A DNA stretch of 29,267 nt from Parcubacteria group bacterium GW2011_GWA2_45_30 (GCA_001001625.1 LCKU01000003.1:1-29267); one strand, 5' to 3'. Shown: positions 1 through 8,201, counted from the first letter of the stretch. A program made the numbers and translations. The notes: generated by a model from the letters alone, not told the origin.

Positions 1-3000
1 GAGGTGGAAGCGTTGTTTAAGATGGTGGAGGTGGATTGATTTGCGATTCTGAATTCCTGCGCCCCATCCCAACGGATCAAAGTGCCGGTGGCGGTAAGAT
101 TTCCTCCCAAGAATGTTTCTCCGCCCACGGTAAGTTTGGCTCCGGGGGATGAAGTTCCAACTCCCAAACGCTTGGATGCGGTTATCCAAAAAAGATCATT
201 TTCACCGGTTATGGATTGAGTTCCGTCAAAAAACGACACTTGTCCAGCAACTCCGGAACCTGTAATTCCGCTGCCCGCGCCCGCGCAGTTACCGGTGGTT
301 AAACAAAGCGTTGCGTTTGATCCGGTAAAATTAGGAAGGATATAGTTTTTGTCTGCATCAAGATCAGCCGATACCAACGAGGCGTAAAATGAGGGAGAGG
401 CGGCGGATTCCTGAAGACGGAATCCGAGATCAGAAGTCGTGGTGCCGGTAGAGAGCATTCTTCCAGCTTGAATCATTCCCGCCACCTGTAGGTTTGATGC
501 AATCGTAGATGTCCCGGTGGTGGTTCCCACATGCAAAAGTCCTTGCGAGAGAATAGCGGATCCGGTGGCCGAGACCGAGAGAAATGAATTTCCATCCGCT
601 CTTTGCACGTCAAAGATGTTGGCTGTGGTTCCGCCTCCGGACCGGAAGATGGCGGCAGTAGCGCTGGTGGAGGTTGCGAGAACACTCAATCCTGCGGGTG
701 AGAAAGGAGTGGCTTGTCCAATAGATACCTGGTCTCCGGCAGATAAGAGACGGACTGTGGCGCCGTCGTCAATCCAGCCGGATATTGCGCCTCCGGCCGC
801 GGCTGAGGCGGCGCAAGAATTATCTATCAAAAGGAAACAGCCGTTGGTTAAGGCGAGGCCGTTGTTAAATGTCGAAGTTGCTCCGGAAGAAAGATTGATC
901 GAGCCCCCTGTAATAGTTAATCCAGATGAAGTCGCCAAGAATCCCGGAGCAGTGAGGCCCGTATATAATGTAGAGGTTGCGGCTTGGAAATTGGCGACGC
1001 CCTGTATTGAGAGGATGGAGCCGGGGGTGGTTGTTCCGATGCCGACGTTACCGGTACTTTTTATAATCATCCTTTCATCCGGCCCATCTATATTACCGTC
1101 GGTAACCGTAAAAAACACAATTGAACCCGACTCGGAGCCAGTAGTTGTAGCTTCTACCTGACCCCAAATGCCCGCTAAATTCTTCCTTTCACTATTGTCG
1201 TTATAAGCACTCCAAATAAGACCTCCCATATAATCACCGACCAAAGGTGTGCCAGTAGCACTGCCTCTTGACTTTACAAAATATTGGTATGGACCATAAA
1301 CGTTCTCAGAGATTCTCTGTACTCCAATAGACGAATTTATTTTGTCATCACCCAGAACATTCAACTTGAAAATTGGCCCCGCCGTTCCAATGCCGACGTT
1401 GCCAGTATTGGTTACAACAAAATGAGTTGTGGTGGCAGATGCGGTGGAGGATGCGATGGCGAACAAATAATTTTGCACCGGATCTTGGTTATTGGCGTGA
1501 ATGGAGAGTTTGGCTAAGGGAGAAGTAGTACCTATTCCCAGACGAAGATTCGCGGCATCGGTCGCAAGGTAATTTGCCGAATCAATCACCGCGACATCAG
1601 AATAATAGGCAAGGCGATTTGCAGTACCAAGATTGACTCCGCCTCCGGACCCAATCGCGCCAGCGCAAGATCCCTGAGGCAAACGAAAACAACCATTCGC
1701 AATTTGTATACCATTGGCAAATGTAGATGTTCCTGATCCCTGTACGCTAATTACGCCGGTGGTCTCAATCACGCCAGGAACCGAAGTTGCTTTACCCACC
1801 CCCAACCCTCCGGTGAGATATATATCTCCGGCAACAGAGGTGGTAGTGGCCGGAGAAGACGTGCCAACGCCCAAATTTCCTCCAATGAAGAAAAGGTTAT
1901 ATGCATTATCCACGATATCGGCTCCGGACGTATAATAAGCAAGCTGTCCCCCGCCTCCCGGCATTACTACGCCGGATCCGCCGCTCTGTCCCACCGCATC
2001 CTGACCGCAAACAATTCTTCCGGACGGGTCGGTTTCCAATACTCCGGAGCCGGAACAATCAATAATGGTTTGCAAAAGAGCGGCTGCGGCGAATTTTGCG
2101 TCACCCGTAACTCCAAACGCTCCATTTACCGAAAGAAGTTCAGAGGGATTCGTTGTGCCGATTCCAACCCGTCCGGACTTGGCGGCAAGATACACAGACG
2201 TGCTGGCCGTAACCGTCCCGTCAAAAGTTGAAGTGCCGAACACATCCATTTTTCCGGAAATCAGCGTATTGCCGGAAATGAAGGTGTCGCCGGACACATC
2301 CAAAACCCCATCCACATCCACCCGTCCGGCTAAACTGGAACTTCCCACCACGGAGAATGAAGCGGACGGGGCCGAGGTGCCGATTCCCACATTTCCCCCG
2401 CCGGTAATTACAAATTCAGCAGAACCGCTTGCATTCTGCGCTTCAAAAATATTTTGCGCCGCGTCGGGAAAGGCCGCCACCGTAAAACGGGCGGATATGG
2501 AAGTGGTTCCAATACCAACTGCGCCCCCGCCCCGGGTAGAAATAGTAACAACCGGACTTCCGGTGGCAGAAGATGAAATAGTCCAGGCATTGGCAAGATC
2601 AGGCGGAAGAAGAAAAGAACTTGTGGAAGCAAAATCAAGGGTAGCCGGACCGTTAAAGGTAAGAGATGAGCGCGCCGGAGTGCCGAGAAAAATACCCCCG
2701 CCGATCTCAAGCGAAATCCCGGGATCGCGCGTAACAATCCGATCGCCGCTCCGCGCCCAAAACTCCTGCGAAATCACCGGACGCTGGGAATCGCCGGTAA
2801 CAAGTATGCCGTCTCCGGCTTCTATATTATATATGATGTTAGAGGCGGTAATTATGCCTTGTCCCAAATCAACATCCGTGCCGCGCAAAAGACCCCGAAT
2901 GGTTACTTCGTTGGAAAATTCCGCCTCCTGCCGGAAAAAGCTCGGTGTCATAATCGTAACTCCGGGCGCAACGGCTGAAGGCGATGATGACTGAACCGAA

Positions 3001-3401
3001 CGGTTTTTGGCGCGAATGGCCTGGCCGTCAAGCACCGCCGCCTGCTCCTCGGCGTTTTTGCGCCCGAACACCCGCCGGAAAAATGAAACACTCTCCTCCA
3101 TGATGGCTGCTAAAAACGAACGATCCGAAACTGAAACTTCTTCCCGCTGGACAACTTCTTCCCGCGATAATGGATCAGAAAAAATCGAGGCGTGTACAGT
3201 AAATGCTGCGGACAATAAAAACACAAAACAAAGAAACCTCAAAATAAATGTTTTAAAATCCGAAATCCGAAATCCGAAATCCGAAACAATACCCAAATCC
3301 AAAATTCCAAATCTTAAACGATTCTGTTTTTGAATATTCGAGCTTCGAATTTGTTTCGAATTTCGATATTCGAATTTAGATTTTTGAGTCTGATTTTGCA
3401 T
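1..3401 (-). CDS. Large secreted surface protein with GIGTTSP repeats (partial, C-terminus outside window)
   Basis: The minus frame is open from an ATG at 3401 to the window edge, giving at least 1133 codons. A hydrophobic stretch around residues 48-70 (FILRFLCFVFLLSAAFTVHA) looks like a signal peptide, so the product is probably exported. From about residue 300 on, a motif recurs roughly eight to ten times: VGIGTT, LGVGTS or similar, then SP or NP, a few residues, and a short beta strand (for example LGIGTTSPLAKLSI). Ser/Thr/Gly/Ala-rich spacers lie between, some with paired cysteines (NGCF..SC). Such repeats are known from phage-tail-like and S74-type surface proteins that are abundant in CPR genomes; function is probably adhesion or cell-surface display. 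The ATG follows the atpC stop directly (TAAATG). The first 45 residues are encoded by simple heptamer repeat DNA, so the real start may be further in, just before the signal peptide. Family call good; exact role unknown. Confidence 0.85.
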   Translation of the reverse strand, partial: MQNQTQKSKFEYRNSKQIRSSNIQKQNRLRFGILDLGIVSDFGFRISDFKTFILRFLCFVFLLSAAFTVHASIFSDPLSREEVVQREEVSVSDRSFLAAIMEESVSFFRRVFGRKNAEEQAAVLDGQAIRAKNRSVQSSSPSAVAPGVTIMTPSFFRQEAEFSNEVTIRGLLRGTDVDLGQGIITASNIIYNIEAGDGILVTGDSQRPVISQEFWARSGDRIVTRDPGISLEIGGGIFLGTPARSSLTFNGPATLDFASTSSFLLPPDLANAWTISSSATGSPVVTISTRGGGAVGIGTTSISARFTVAAFPDAAQNIFEAQNASGSAEFVITGGGNVGIGTSAPSASFSVVGSSSLAGRVDVDGVLDVSGDTFISGNTLISGKMDVFGTSTFDGTVTASTSVYLAAKSGRVGIGTTNPSELLSVNGAFGVTGDAKFAAAALLQTIIDCSGSGVLETDPSGRIVCGQDAVGQSGGSGVVMPGGGGQLAYYTSGADIVDNAYNLFFIGGNLGVGTSSPATTTSVAGDIYLTGGLGVGKATSVPGVIETTGVISVQGSGTSTFANGIQIANGCFRLPQGSCAGAIGSGGGVNLGTANRLAYYSDVAVIDSANYLATDAANLRLGIGTTSPLAKLSIHANNQDPVQNYLFAIASSTASATTTHFVVTNTGNVGIGTAGPIFKLNVLGDDKINSSIGVQRISENVYGPYQYFVKSRGSATGTPLVGDYMGGLIWSAYNDNSERKNLAGIWGQVEATTTGSESGSIVFFTVTDGNIDGPDERMIIKSTGNVGIGTTTPGSILSIQGVANFQAATSTLYTGLTAPGFLATSSGLTITGGSINLSSGATSTFNNGLALTNGCFLLIDNSCAASAAAGGAISGWIDDGATVRLLSAGDQVSIGQATPFSPAGLSVLATSTSATAAIFRSGGGTTANIFDVQRADGNSFLSVSATGSAILSQGLLHVGTTTGTSTIASNLQVAGMIQAGRMLSTGTTTSDLGFRLQESAASPSFYASLVSADLDADKNYILPNFTGSNATLCLTTGNCAGAGSGITGSGVAGQVSFFDGTQSITGENDLFWITASKRLGVGTSSPGAKLTVGGETFLGGNLTATGTLIRWDGAQEFRIANQSTSTILNNAST
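3256..3391. repeat. Heptamer-type low-complexity DNA (AAATCCG x4, then TTCGAAT-like words)
   Basis: Four perfect AAATCCG units occupy 3256-3283. They are followed by degenerate words such as ATTCGAA and TTTCGAA up to about 3375. The tract overlaps the 5' end of the surface-protein reading frame and translates into the meaningless string ISDFGFRISDF. Related sequence occurs at 13117-13181 and 22868-22991. Confidence 0.8.
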
Positions 3402-3677
3402 TTAACGTAATATTCCCACGTACACTTCCACTTTATTTTCTTTAACCTTGATAACCCCGGAATTGAGCATAATTTCCTTGGGGGAGGAGCTGGGAATTTT
3501 CAAGGTGACGGAATTTCTAATCAAAGAAATGAAATTGGCATGCAGAGGCAAAACATCAAACGGCCCTTTGGCATTGAAAGAAGAAACGGCCTCGGTTTCA
3601 CCCTGGAACAACACCCCTTCGCGGTCGCGAACCGTGACGGAAAGATTGGGAATGTTTTTGTTTACATAGTTATTCAT
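3402..3677 (-). CDS. atpC: F-type ATP synthase epsilon subunit, N-terminal domain only
   Basis: The product (91 aa from the ATG at 3677) has the epsilon beta-sandwich signature: a start like LSVTVRDREGVLFQGE, a central AKGPFDVLPLHANF (family form: GELGILPGHA), and a C-terminal VIKVKENKVEVYVGILR. Epsilon belongs to the F1 central stalk and touches gamma and the c-ring. Usual length is 130-140 aa; here the C-terminal two-helix inhibitory domain is absent, so this subunit should not be able to insert the autoinhibitory helices. An upstream in-frame methionine at 3716 would add a hydrophobic stretch unlike the family and is not preferred. It is the last atp gene, separated from atpD by the four-helix-bundle cassette, and is followed without a gap by the surface-protein ATG. 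Confidence 0.85.
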   Translation of the reverse strand: MNNYVNKNIPNLSVTVRDREGVLFQGETEAVSSFNAKGPFDVLPLHANFISLIRNSVTLKIPSSSPKEIMLNSGVIKVKENKVEVYVGILR

Positions 3678-3745
3678 GGGTGGTAAAAAATATATAAAAC
3701 ACAGAATCCAAAACACAAACCAAAACTAAAATTCCAAATTCATCT

Positions 3746-4208
3746 AATTTCTAATTCACCTAATAAAATGTCCAATTCTCAATTGTCTAAACGCTTCTTG
3801 ACTTCCGTTTCTTTAGCTTTTTTGATAATGGTAGTGAAAATCAAGTTCAATTCATGCGCTTCTTTCCAAAGTTTTCTAGCTTCTGCGGCGTGCTCCGGCG
3901 ATGCCATAGCAGACATGCGCAAAAAATGTTTTGACTCCTTCGCTTCTTTATTGGCTATCGCCATTTTGTGGATAAAATCTTTGTTGCTTTCGGCGCAGTC
4001 AGCTTCACAATAATTAGAACCCACAGCCGTTCCCGCGCCAACCAATTGGGGAATTATGCGCTGAGTAATGCCGTTTTTTGGCAGTTTTCGGACAAACTCA
4101 ATAATTTCTTCGCCAAACTTTGCAGTTCTTTCCTCTAAATCGTACTTTTTAGGATTTCCATTATTTTGCATTTTATTAGAACTTAGACAATTAGGTGAAT
4201 TAGTAATT
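3746..4208 (-). mobile_element. Four-helix-bundle (IVS-type) cassette bounded by a 19-bp inverted repeat
   Basis: The arm at 3746-3764 (AATTTCTAATTCACCTAAT) is the reverse complement of 4190-4208 with one mismatch. Together they enclose the four-helix-bundle gene and almost nothing else. The right arm ends 7 bp before the atpD stop, and the left arm lies between the cassette gene and atpC. Established: homologous genes sit inside intervening sequences of 23S rRNA whose ends pair into a stem. Inference: this is the same kind of cassette, inserted into a protein-coding operon. Confidence 0.55.
3779..4171 (-). CDS. Four-helix bundle protein (23S rRNA intervening-sequence protein family)
   Basis: From the ATG at 4171 the product is about 130 aa, mostly helical: KYDLEERTAKFGEEIIEFVRKLP, then a second helix with the family pattern QLVGAGTAVGSNYCEAD, then KDFIHKMAIANKEAKESKHFLRM and a last helix KLWKEAHELNLIFTTIIKK. 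This matches the S23/IVP family (PF05635-like) in length and motif order. Its molecular role is not established; members form pentameric bundles and are encoded in rRNA intervening sequences or stand alone, often in CPR. An in-frame start at 4234 would lie inside atpD and is rejected. It interrupts the otherwise standard order atpD-atpC and is flanked by inverted repeats. Confidence 0.85.
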   Translation of the reverse strand: MQNNGNPKKYDLEERTAKFGEEIIEFVRKLPKNGITQRIIPQLVGAGTAVGSNYCEADCAESNKDFIHKMAIANKEAKESKHFLRMSAMASPEHAAEARKLWKEAHELNLIFTTIIKKAKETEVKKRLDN

Positions 4209-4214
4209 AAAAAT

Positions 4215-5591
4215 TTATCTGATTTGCTTAACACTGCCTATGTAAAGAAATTTCTCCGCCGGAACGTCATCATATTTTCCGGCCAAAATTTCATTAACCT
4301 CGCTGATGGTGATTTTTAACGGAATATATTGCCCTTTGCCGCCAGTCTGATCCTCGGCCACAAAAAGCTGCTGGGTCATGAAATTTCTCAACTTCTTGGC
4401 GCGCTGATATGTGGTGCGATCTTCCACCGAGAGTTCCGACTCGCCCACCAAAGACACCACCCGCTCCAAAGAAAACGCGCGTTTCAGAAGAGCCTGGGAA
4501 GAACGCGCGGTCTGATAATGAAGCTCGCCCGCAGTTTGAGGAGACAGGGCGGATGAAAAAGACGCCAGAGGATCAACGGCCGGAAGCAAATTTTGCTGGT
4601 ATAGGTCGCGCGAAAACACAACCGCCGAATCAAGATGCGCAAATACCGACTGCACCGCCGCATCCGTAATATCGTCATTGGGAATATATACCGTCTCCAC
4701 CGCGCTTATGGAATGCGATGCGTTTGAAGACAAACGCGCGTGAAAAGCAGCCATCTCGGAAGTAAGCGTCGGCTGATAACCGTCTTCGGAGGGAAGAGTG
4801 CGCATCACCGTGGCCAATTCGTTTCCGGCCTGCGCAAACCGGAATATATTATCCACGAAAAAAAGCACGTCCGACTGCAGGACATTTTTAAAATACTCGG
4901 CCAAAGTCAGAGCGGAGTATGCGGTAAGAGCGCGCAGAGCCGGCGGAGCGCCCATGGGACCCAAGATAATCGAAACCGAATTCAAAACGTTTTTTTCTGT
5001 CAAAACCTCCACGAGTTCATGCCCCTCGCGCGTACGCTCTCCCACTCCGGCAAATACCGAAACCACTCCGCTGGTTTTTTTCAAAACCACAATATTATGT
5101 ATAAGTTCGGTAAGCATGACGGTTTTTCCGACCCCGGCCCCTCCCAAAAGGCCGATTTTGCCTCCTTTCAAAAAGGGACAAAAAAGGTCAATAATTTTAA
5201 TTCCGGTCTCGGTTATTTCCTGCTTAGACGAAATTTCAATATAGGGCGGACTTTCGCGATAAACCGGATGGCGGCCCTCGTTTTGGGGCGGCGGTTGGCC
5301 ATCCAGCGGATCCCCGAACATATCCAACACCCTTCCCAAGAAACCGCGTCCCACGGGAATTGACAGTTGCTCCCCCGAATTTAAAACCCGGGCGCCGCGG
5401 CGCAATTTAGCAACAGCCCCGAATACAAAACAAAAATAGGCGTCCTCCCTGGACGAAACGCGAACTTCCAGACGAATTAAAGGATCATCTTCCAAAGTCA
5501 GCATATCGTGCAGAGACGGTTTGCCGGTCAAAAATTCAACTTCCGCAATCTGGCCTTCAACGCTTATGATTGTGCCGTAATTAGTGTTCAT
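4215..5591 (-). CDS. atpD: F-type ATP synthase catalytic beta subunit
   Basis: The product is 458 aa, close to the usual 460-480. Visible in order: an N-terminal beta barrel, the P-loop GGAGVGKT (residues 150-157), the GVGERTREG motif carrying the catalytic glutamate (E185), Walker B DVLFFVDNIFRF (from 241), the nucleotide-site region IPNDDITDAAVQSVFAHLDS, and a helical C-terminal domain. It binds and hydrolyses or forms ATP in the alpha3-beta3 hexamer. The start ATG at 5591 overlaps the atpG stop (TGATG), a typical translational coupling, and no clear Shine-Dalgarno sequence is seen. A TTG one codon upstream is possible but less likely. All catalytic residues I can check are present, so the enzyme is expected to be active. 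Confidence 0.97.
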   Translation of the reverse strand: MNTNYGTIISVEGQIAEVEFLTGKPSLHDMLTLEDDPLIRLEVRVSSREDAYFCFVFGAVAKLRRGARVLNSGEQLSIPVGRGFLGRVLDMFGDPLDGQPPPQNEGRHPVYRESPPYIEISSKQEITETGIKIIDLFCPFLKGGKIGLLGGAGVGKTVMLTELIHNIVVLKKTSGVVSVFAGVGERTREGHELVEVLTEKNVLNSVSIILGPMGAPPALRALTAYSALTLAEYFKNVLQSDVLFFVDNIFRFAQAGNELATVMRTLPSEDGYQPTLTSEMAAFHARLSSNASHSISAVETVYIPNDDITDAAVQSVFAHLDSAVVFSRDLYQQNLLPAVDPLASFSSALSPQTAGELHYQTARSSQALLKRAFSLERVVSLVGESELSVEDRTTYQRAKKLRNFMTQQLFVAEDQTGGKGQYIPLKITISEVNEILAGKYDDVPAEKFLYIGSVKQIR

Positions 5592-6505
5592 CAAGATTTG
5601 ATTAAACTCTTAGTTGGTGTTCCCCAGAGCGCCACGCCGCTTAACGCATTAATCTGTTTTTTATTGGCAAGCTGGCGCTGGGCCTGACGCTGTTTCAAGA
5701 AAGAACGGCGCAAAGCCGCGTCAACATTTAGGGAGGCGCGATCCAACAGCATAAGGCGGCTTGCGACCTTGGCCAAACGCGACTCATAAAATACCTGCCC
5801 CAACAGCGATGCAAAAATCTCGCTCTCAAAAAAAATCATTATATCCTCAAGCGACGGCTCAAAAATATAAGACACTGCCGCCCGGGCGGCTTCGCCCAAA
5901 GCTCGTTCCTCTCCCGAAACACGCGACAATACCGGATGCTGGTCTATAAAACTTCGGAAAGAACCGTGAAACACCACGACATGCGCATACTGATGAAGAT
6001 GTTGGGTTATTTCTCCGAGCTCGGCGCTGGAAATATGAGTATCGGGAAAATCAAAATAGGTAATTTTTTTTTGCGGCATGGCGGCCTCAAATAACGCCCT
6101 GCCCATCTTGCCGATTATTACGCAATCCGCATCGCTCCAGCGTATATTTTTAAGAAACATGGCAAATGTTTTTCCGATAAGCTCGCCGTAAAGACCGGTG
6201 TTGGCGGAAAGCAGGACATAGACGGTTTTGCCGTTTCGCCGGATAAGCGACAAGGATTTGGATGCCGCGCCATCCGCTAACGCCTGCCCGATCCCGCGCC
6301 TCGCCATGAGAGAACGGACATCCTCCTTATAAGCGGATTTTATTTCGGCAAAAAGATCCGCCAGACCCGCATAAAATTCGCGGTTCTGCAAAACCGAGTT
6401 GCGGATGCGCCGGATGGTCATGGCCGCAATGCCCTCATACGTTTCAATAAGAAGCCGAAGTATTGAAAGGCGCTCTGTTTCTTCAAAAATATTTCTTCGC
6501 GGCAT
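5591..6505 (-). CDS. atpG: F-type ATP synthase gamma subunit
   Basis: The product is 304 aa. The N-terminal helix (ETYEGIAAMTIRRIRNSV) and C-terminal helix (ESRLAKVASRLMLLDRASLNVDAALRR, then RQAQRQLANKKQINALSGVALW) form the coiled coil that rotates inside the alpha-beta hexamer. The middle contains VYVLLSANTGLYGELIGKTF, the counterpart of the SDRGLCGGLN segment of the Rossmann-like domain. It is divergent from model gammas but placed correctly between atpA and atpD. The TGA stop is shared with the atpD start. The upstream gap holds a 7-bp tandem repeat. No frameshift is visible. Confidence 0.93.
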   Translation of the reverse strand: MPRRNIFEETERLSILRLLIETYEGIAAMTIRRIRNSVLQNREFYAGLADLFAEIKSAYKEDVRSLMARRGIGQALADGAASKSLSLIRRNGKTVYVLLSANTGLYGELIGKTFAMFLKNIRWSDADCVIIGKMGRALFEAAMPQKKITYFDFPDTHISSAELGEITQHLHQYAHVVVFHGSFRSFIDQHPVLSRVSGEERALGEAARAAVSYIFEPSLEDIMIFFESEIFASLLGQVFYESRLAKVASRLMLLDRASLNVDAALRRSFLKQRQAQRQLANKKQINALSGVALWGTPTKSLIKS

Positions 6506-6524
6506 AAAATTAGTTATTAGTGGA

Positions 6525-6570
6525 TAGTGAGTAGTGAGTAGTGAGTAGTGAGTAGTGAGTAGTGAGTAGT
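6525..6570. repeat. Heptanucleotide tandem repeat, TAGTGAG x 6.6
   Basis: Six complete perfect TAGTGAG units plus four bases occupy the gap between the atpA stop (6598) and the atpG start (6505). The array lies within the presumed atp transcript. It has no spacers and no palindrome. Copy number is likely variable between strains. Confidence 0.95.
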
Positions 6571-6597
6571 TACTGATTATTTGCCATCAATTATTTG

Positions 6598-8070
6598 CTA
6601 CTGATTGTTGACTGGCGTAATTGACACATCCAAATCCTTCACCCTCTCCAGAAGCATGGCTATATTATTTGCGCTCGACACCGCCTGTTCCGTCCGATTA
6701 TGAAATTCGCGATTGGTTTCATACATAAAAACAATTTTCTGAATCGCCAATCGAATATCTTTTGGAGGTCTATTCTCCCATAAATCTCCCCAGGCAAGAC
6801 CGAATAAAAGAAGCTGCAAATTGGATGCCAGCGAATCGTAGGCGGTCTGATCAAGGAATTGCGTAATGCGCTCTTCTTTGGAAAGAATTTTACGAACGCG
6901 CTCTCCAAGTTCTGCGCCAAAACTGGCAAAATTATGCAGGGCGTTGGCCTCGCGCAAAAAAGAAACAAGCGTACGGCCCACTTCAAGCTTCAAGGCCGAT
7001 TGCACCTGATGTCCCACGCGAGTTACCGACAAAAAAGGGTCCACCGCCGGCCTCCGGCCTTCCGCAAAAAGCCGGTGGTCAAAAAACAAATGCCCGTCAG
7101 TCATAGACATAAGATTGGTCTGAATATATCCGGTAAGATCGCCTTCCACCGTTTCCACCACCGGCAAACAGGTAATGGAGCGCTCCCCGCGTGCATGTTT
7201 AAAATTTCCGGCGCGCTCCAAAAGACGGGCGTGCGCATAAAAAATATCTCCCGGGTATGAATTCCGGCCCGGATAACGGCGCCCCAGAAGCGAAATTTCG
7301 CGATAGGCCTTGGCATGAAGCGATAAATCGTCAAGCACAAGAAAAACGTCATTTCCGGCGTCCCGAAAATATTCAGCAACGGTCATAGCCACATAGGGCG
7401 TCAAATAAATCAAACTTGCCGGATCATCCGATTCGGAAACAATAAGAACCGTTTTTTCAAATATTTTGGCTTCGCGTAAAAATTCTTCAATTTGTTTTAC
7501 GGTAATCTGCGGTTTTCCGATGGCGGCATAAACTCCCACCGCCCCCTGCCGGACTTGCGTCAAAACCGAACGCAAAAGAAAGCGCGACTTTCCGGTTTTT
7601 TGATCGCCGATCACAAGCTCCCGCTGTCCTTTTCCCAAAGGCACCATAAGATCAATTACCATAACCCCGGTTTCGCACGGCCTCCGAATTCTGGCTCGAG
7701 ATTGAATTCCCGGAGGCATGCTATCCACCGGACGACGTTCTCCCCGCAGCGGCAGGGGATGCGCCGGATCAAGCGAATGCCCCAGAGGGTCAATAATCGA
7801 TCCCAAAAGTTCGGGACCAAGAGAAATTTCAAAGCGCGCCGCGCTTCGCGCCAGGCGCGTACCCACTCGCAGGGGTGTTTTAGAAAAACTCAAAAGCTCC
7901 ACCGCATCTTCCCGGATAGCGGTAACGATAGAAATCTCGCCGGATTCAGACATAACAACCTCATCGGGTGTCGCCCCGGGCAATCCCTCGGCATAGACAA
8001 TCGGCGGAATAACTTTTTTTACAAAACCGATCTCTCCGATATTATTAAGATAAAAATTGAAATCTTCCAT
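6598..8070 (-). CDS. atpA: F-type ATP synthase alpha subunit
   Basis: About 490 aa from the ATG at 8070. The P-loop is GDQKTGKS (family: GDRQTGKT). Further marks are VIDLMVPLGKGQRELVIGD before it, VFLVLDDLSLHAKAYREISLL as the Walker B region, PGDIFYAHARLLERAG, and LSVTRVGHQVQSALKLE, which contains the arginine (in VTRVG) that reaches into the catalytic site of beta. Alpha binds nucleotide non-catalytically in F1. An in-frame start at 8097 lies inside the repeat at 8089-8197 and adds MASCCAKHE, unlike the family, so MEDFNFYL is chosen. Sequence is more divergent than beta but complete. Confidence 0.93.
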   Translation of the reverse strand: MEDFNFYLNNIGEIGFVKKVIPPIVYAEGLPGATPDEVVMSESGEISIVTAIREDAVELLSFSKTPLRVGTRLARSAARFEISLGPELLGSIIDPLGHSLDPAHPLPLRGERRPVDSMPPGIQSRARIRRPCETGVMVIDLMVPLGKGQRELVIGDQKTGKSRFLLRSVLTQVRQGAVGVYAAIGKPQITVKQIEEFLREAKIFEKTVLIVSESDDPASLIYLTPYVAMTVAEYFRDAGNDVFLVLDDLSLHAKAYREISLLGRRYPGRNSYPGDIFYAHARLLERAGNFKHARGERSITCLPVVETVEGDLTGYIQTNLMSMTDGHLFFDHRLFAEGRRPAVDPFLSVTRVGHQVQSALKLEVGRTLVSFLREANALHNFASFGAELGERVRKILSKEERITQFLDQTAYDSLASNLQLLLFGLAWGDLWENRPPKDIRLAIQKIVFMYETNREFHNRTEQAVSSANNIAMLLERVKDLDVSITPVNNQ

Positions 8071-8088
8071 TTCGTGCTTCGCACAGCA

Positions 8089-8197
8089 TGATGCCAATCT
8101 ACAAATCTTATGCTAATCTACAAATTGCTAATAAATTCCTGTGTTCGGTATTCGCAATTCGCCAGATTGGCATTAAATTCGCATCGGATTGGCATCA
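8089..8197. repeat. Repeat R copy 1: 109-bp element with 11-bp inverted ends (TGATGCCAATC)
   Basis: The ends TGATGCCAATC and GATTGGCATCA are perfect inverted repeats. Inside are two direct copies of GCYAATCTACAAAT on the left and two of GATTGGCAT on the right. It fills the gap between atpH and atpA. A second copy at 13782-13988 is interrupted by another element, so this copy is the uninterrupted form. Confidence 0.8.
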
Positions 8198-8201
8198 CTG
8201 C

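Noticed and set aside
2065..2994. 309-codon plus-strand ORF, with another at 517-1161
   Set aside because: Both mirror the GIGTTSP repeats on the other strand (recurrent VPIPTxP strings); the minus frame is open through the complete region and makes biological sense.
5591..6505. Alternative genetic code with UGA as glycine, as in some CPR groups
   Set aside because: UGA ends atpG and pgk at the expected protein ends, and in-frame UGA is absent from conserved genes.
6525..6570. Tandem repeats as a possible CRISPR array
   Set aside because: Units are 7 bp, contiguous and without spacers. No cas genes are in the window; the PD-(D/E)XK nuclease alone is not evidence for CRISPR.
4215..8070. Flagellar or type III secretion ATPase (FliI-like) instead of ATP synthase
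   Set aside because: Two different hexamer subunits (alpha with GDQKTGKS, beta with GGAGVGKT) are present together with gamma, delta, epsilon and b in standard order.
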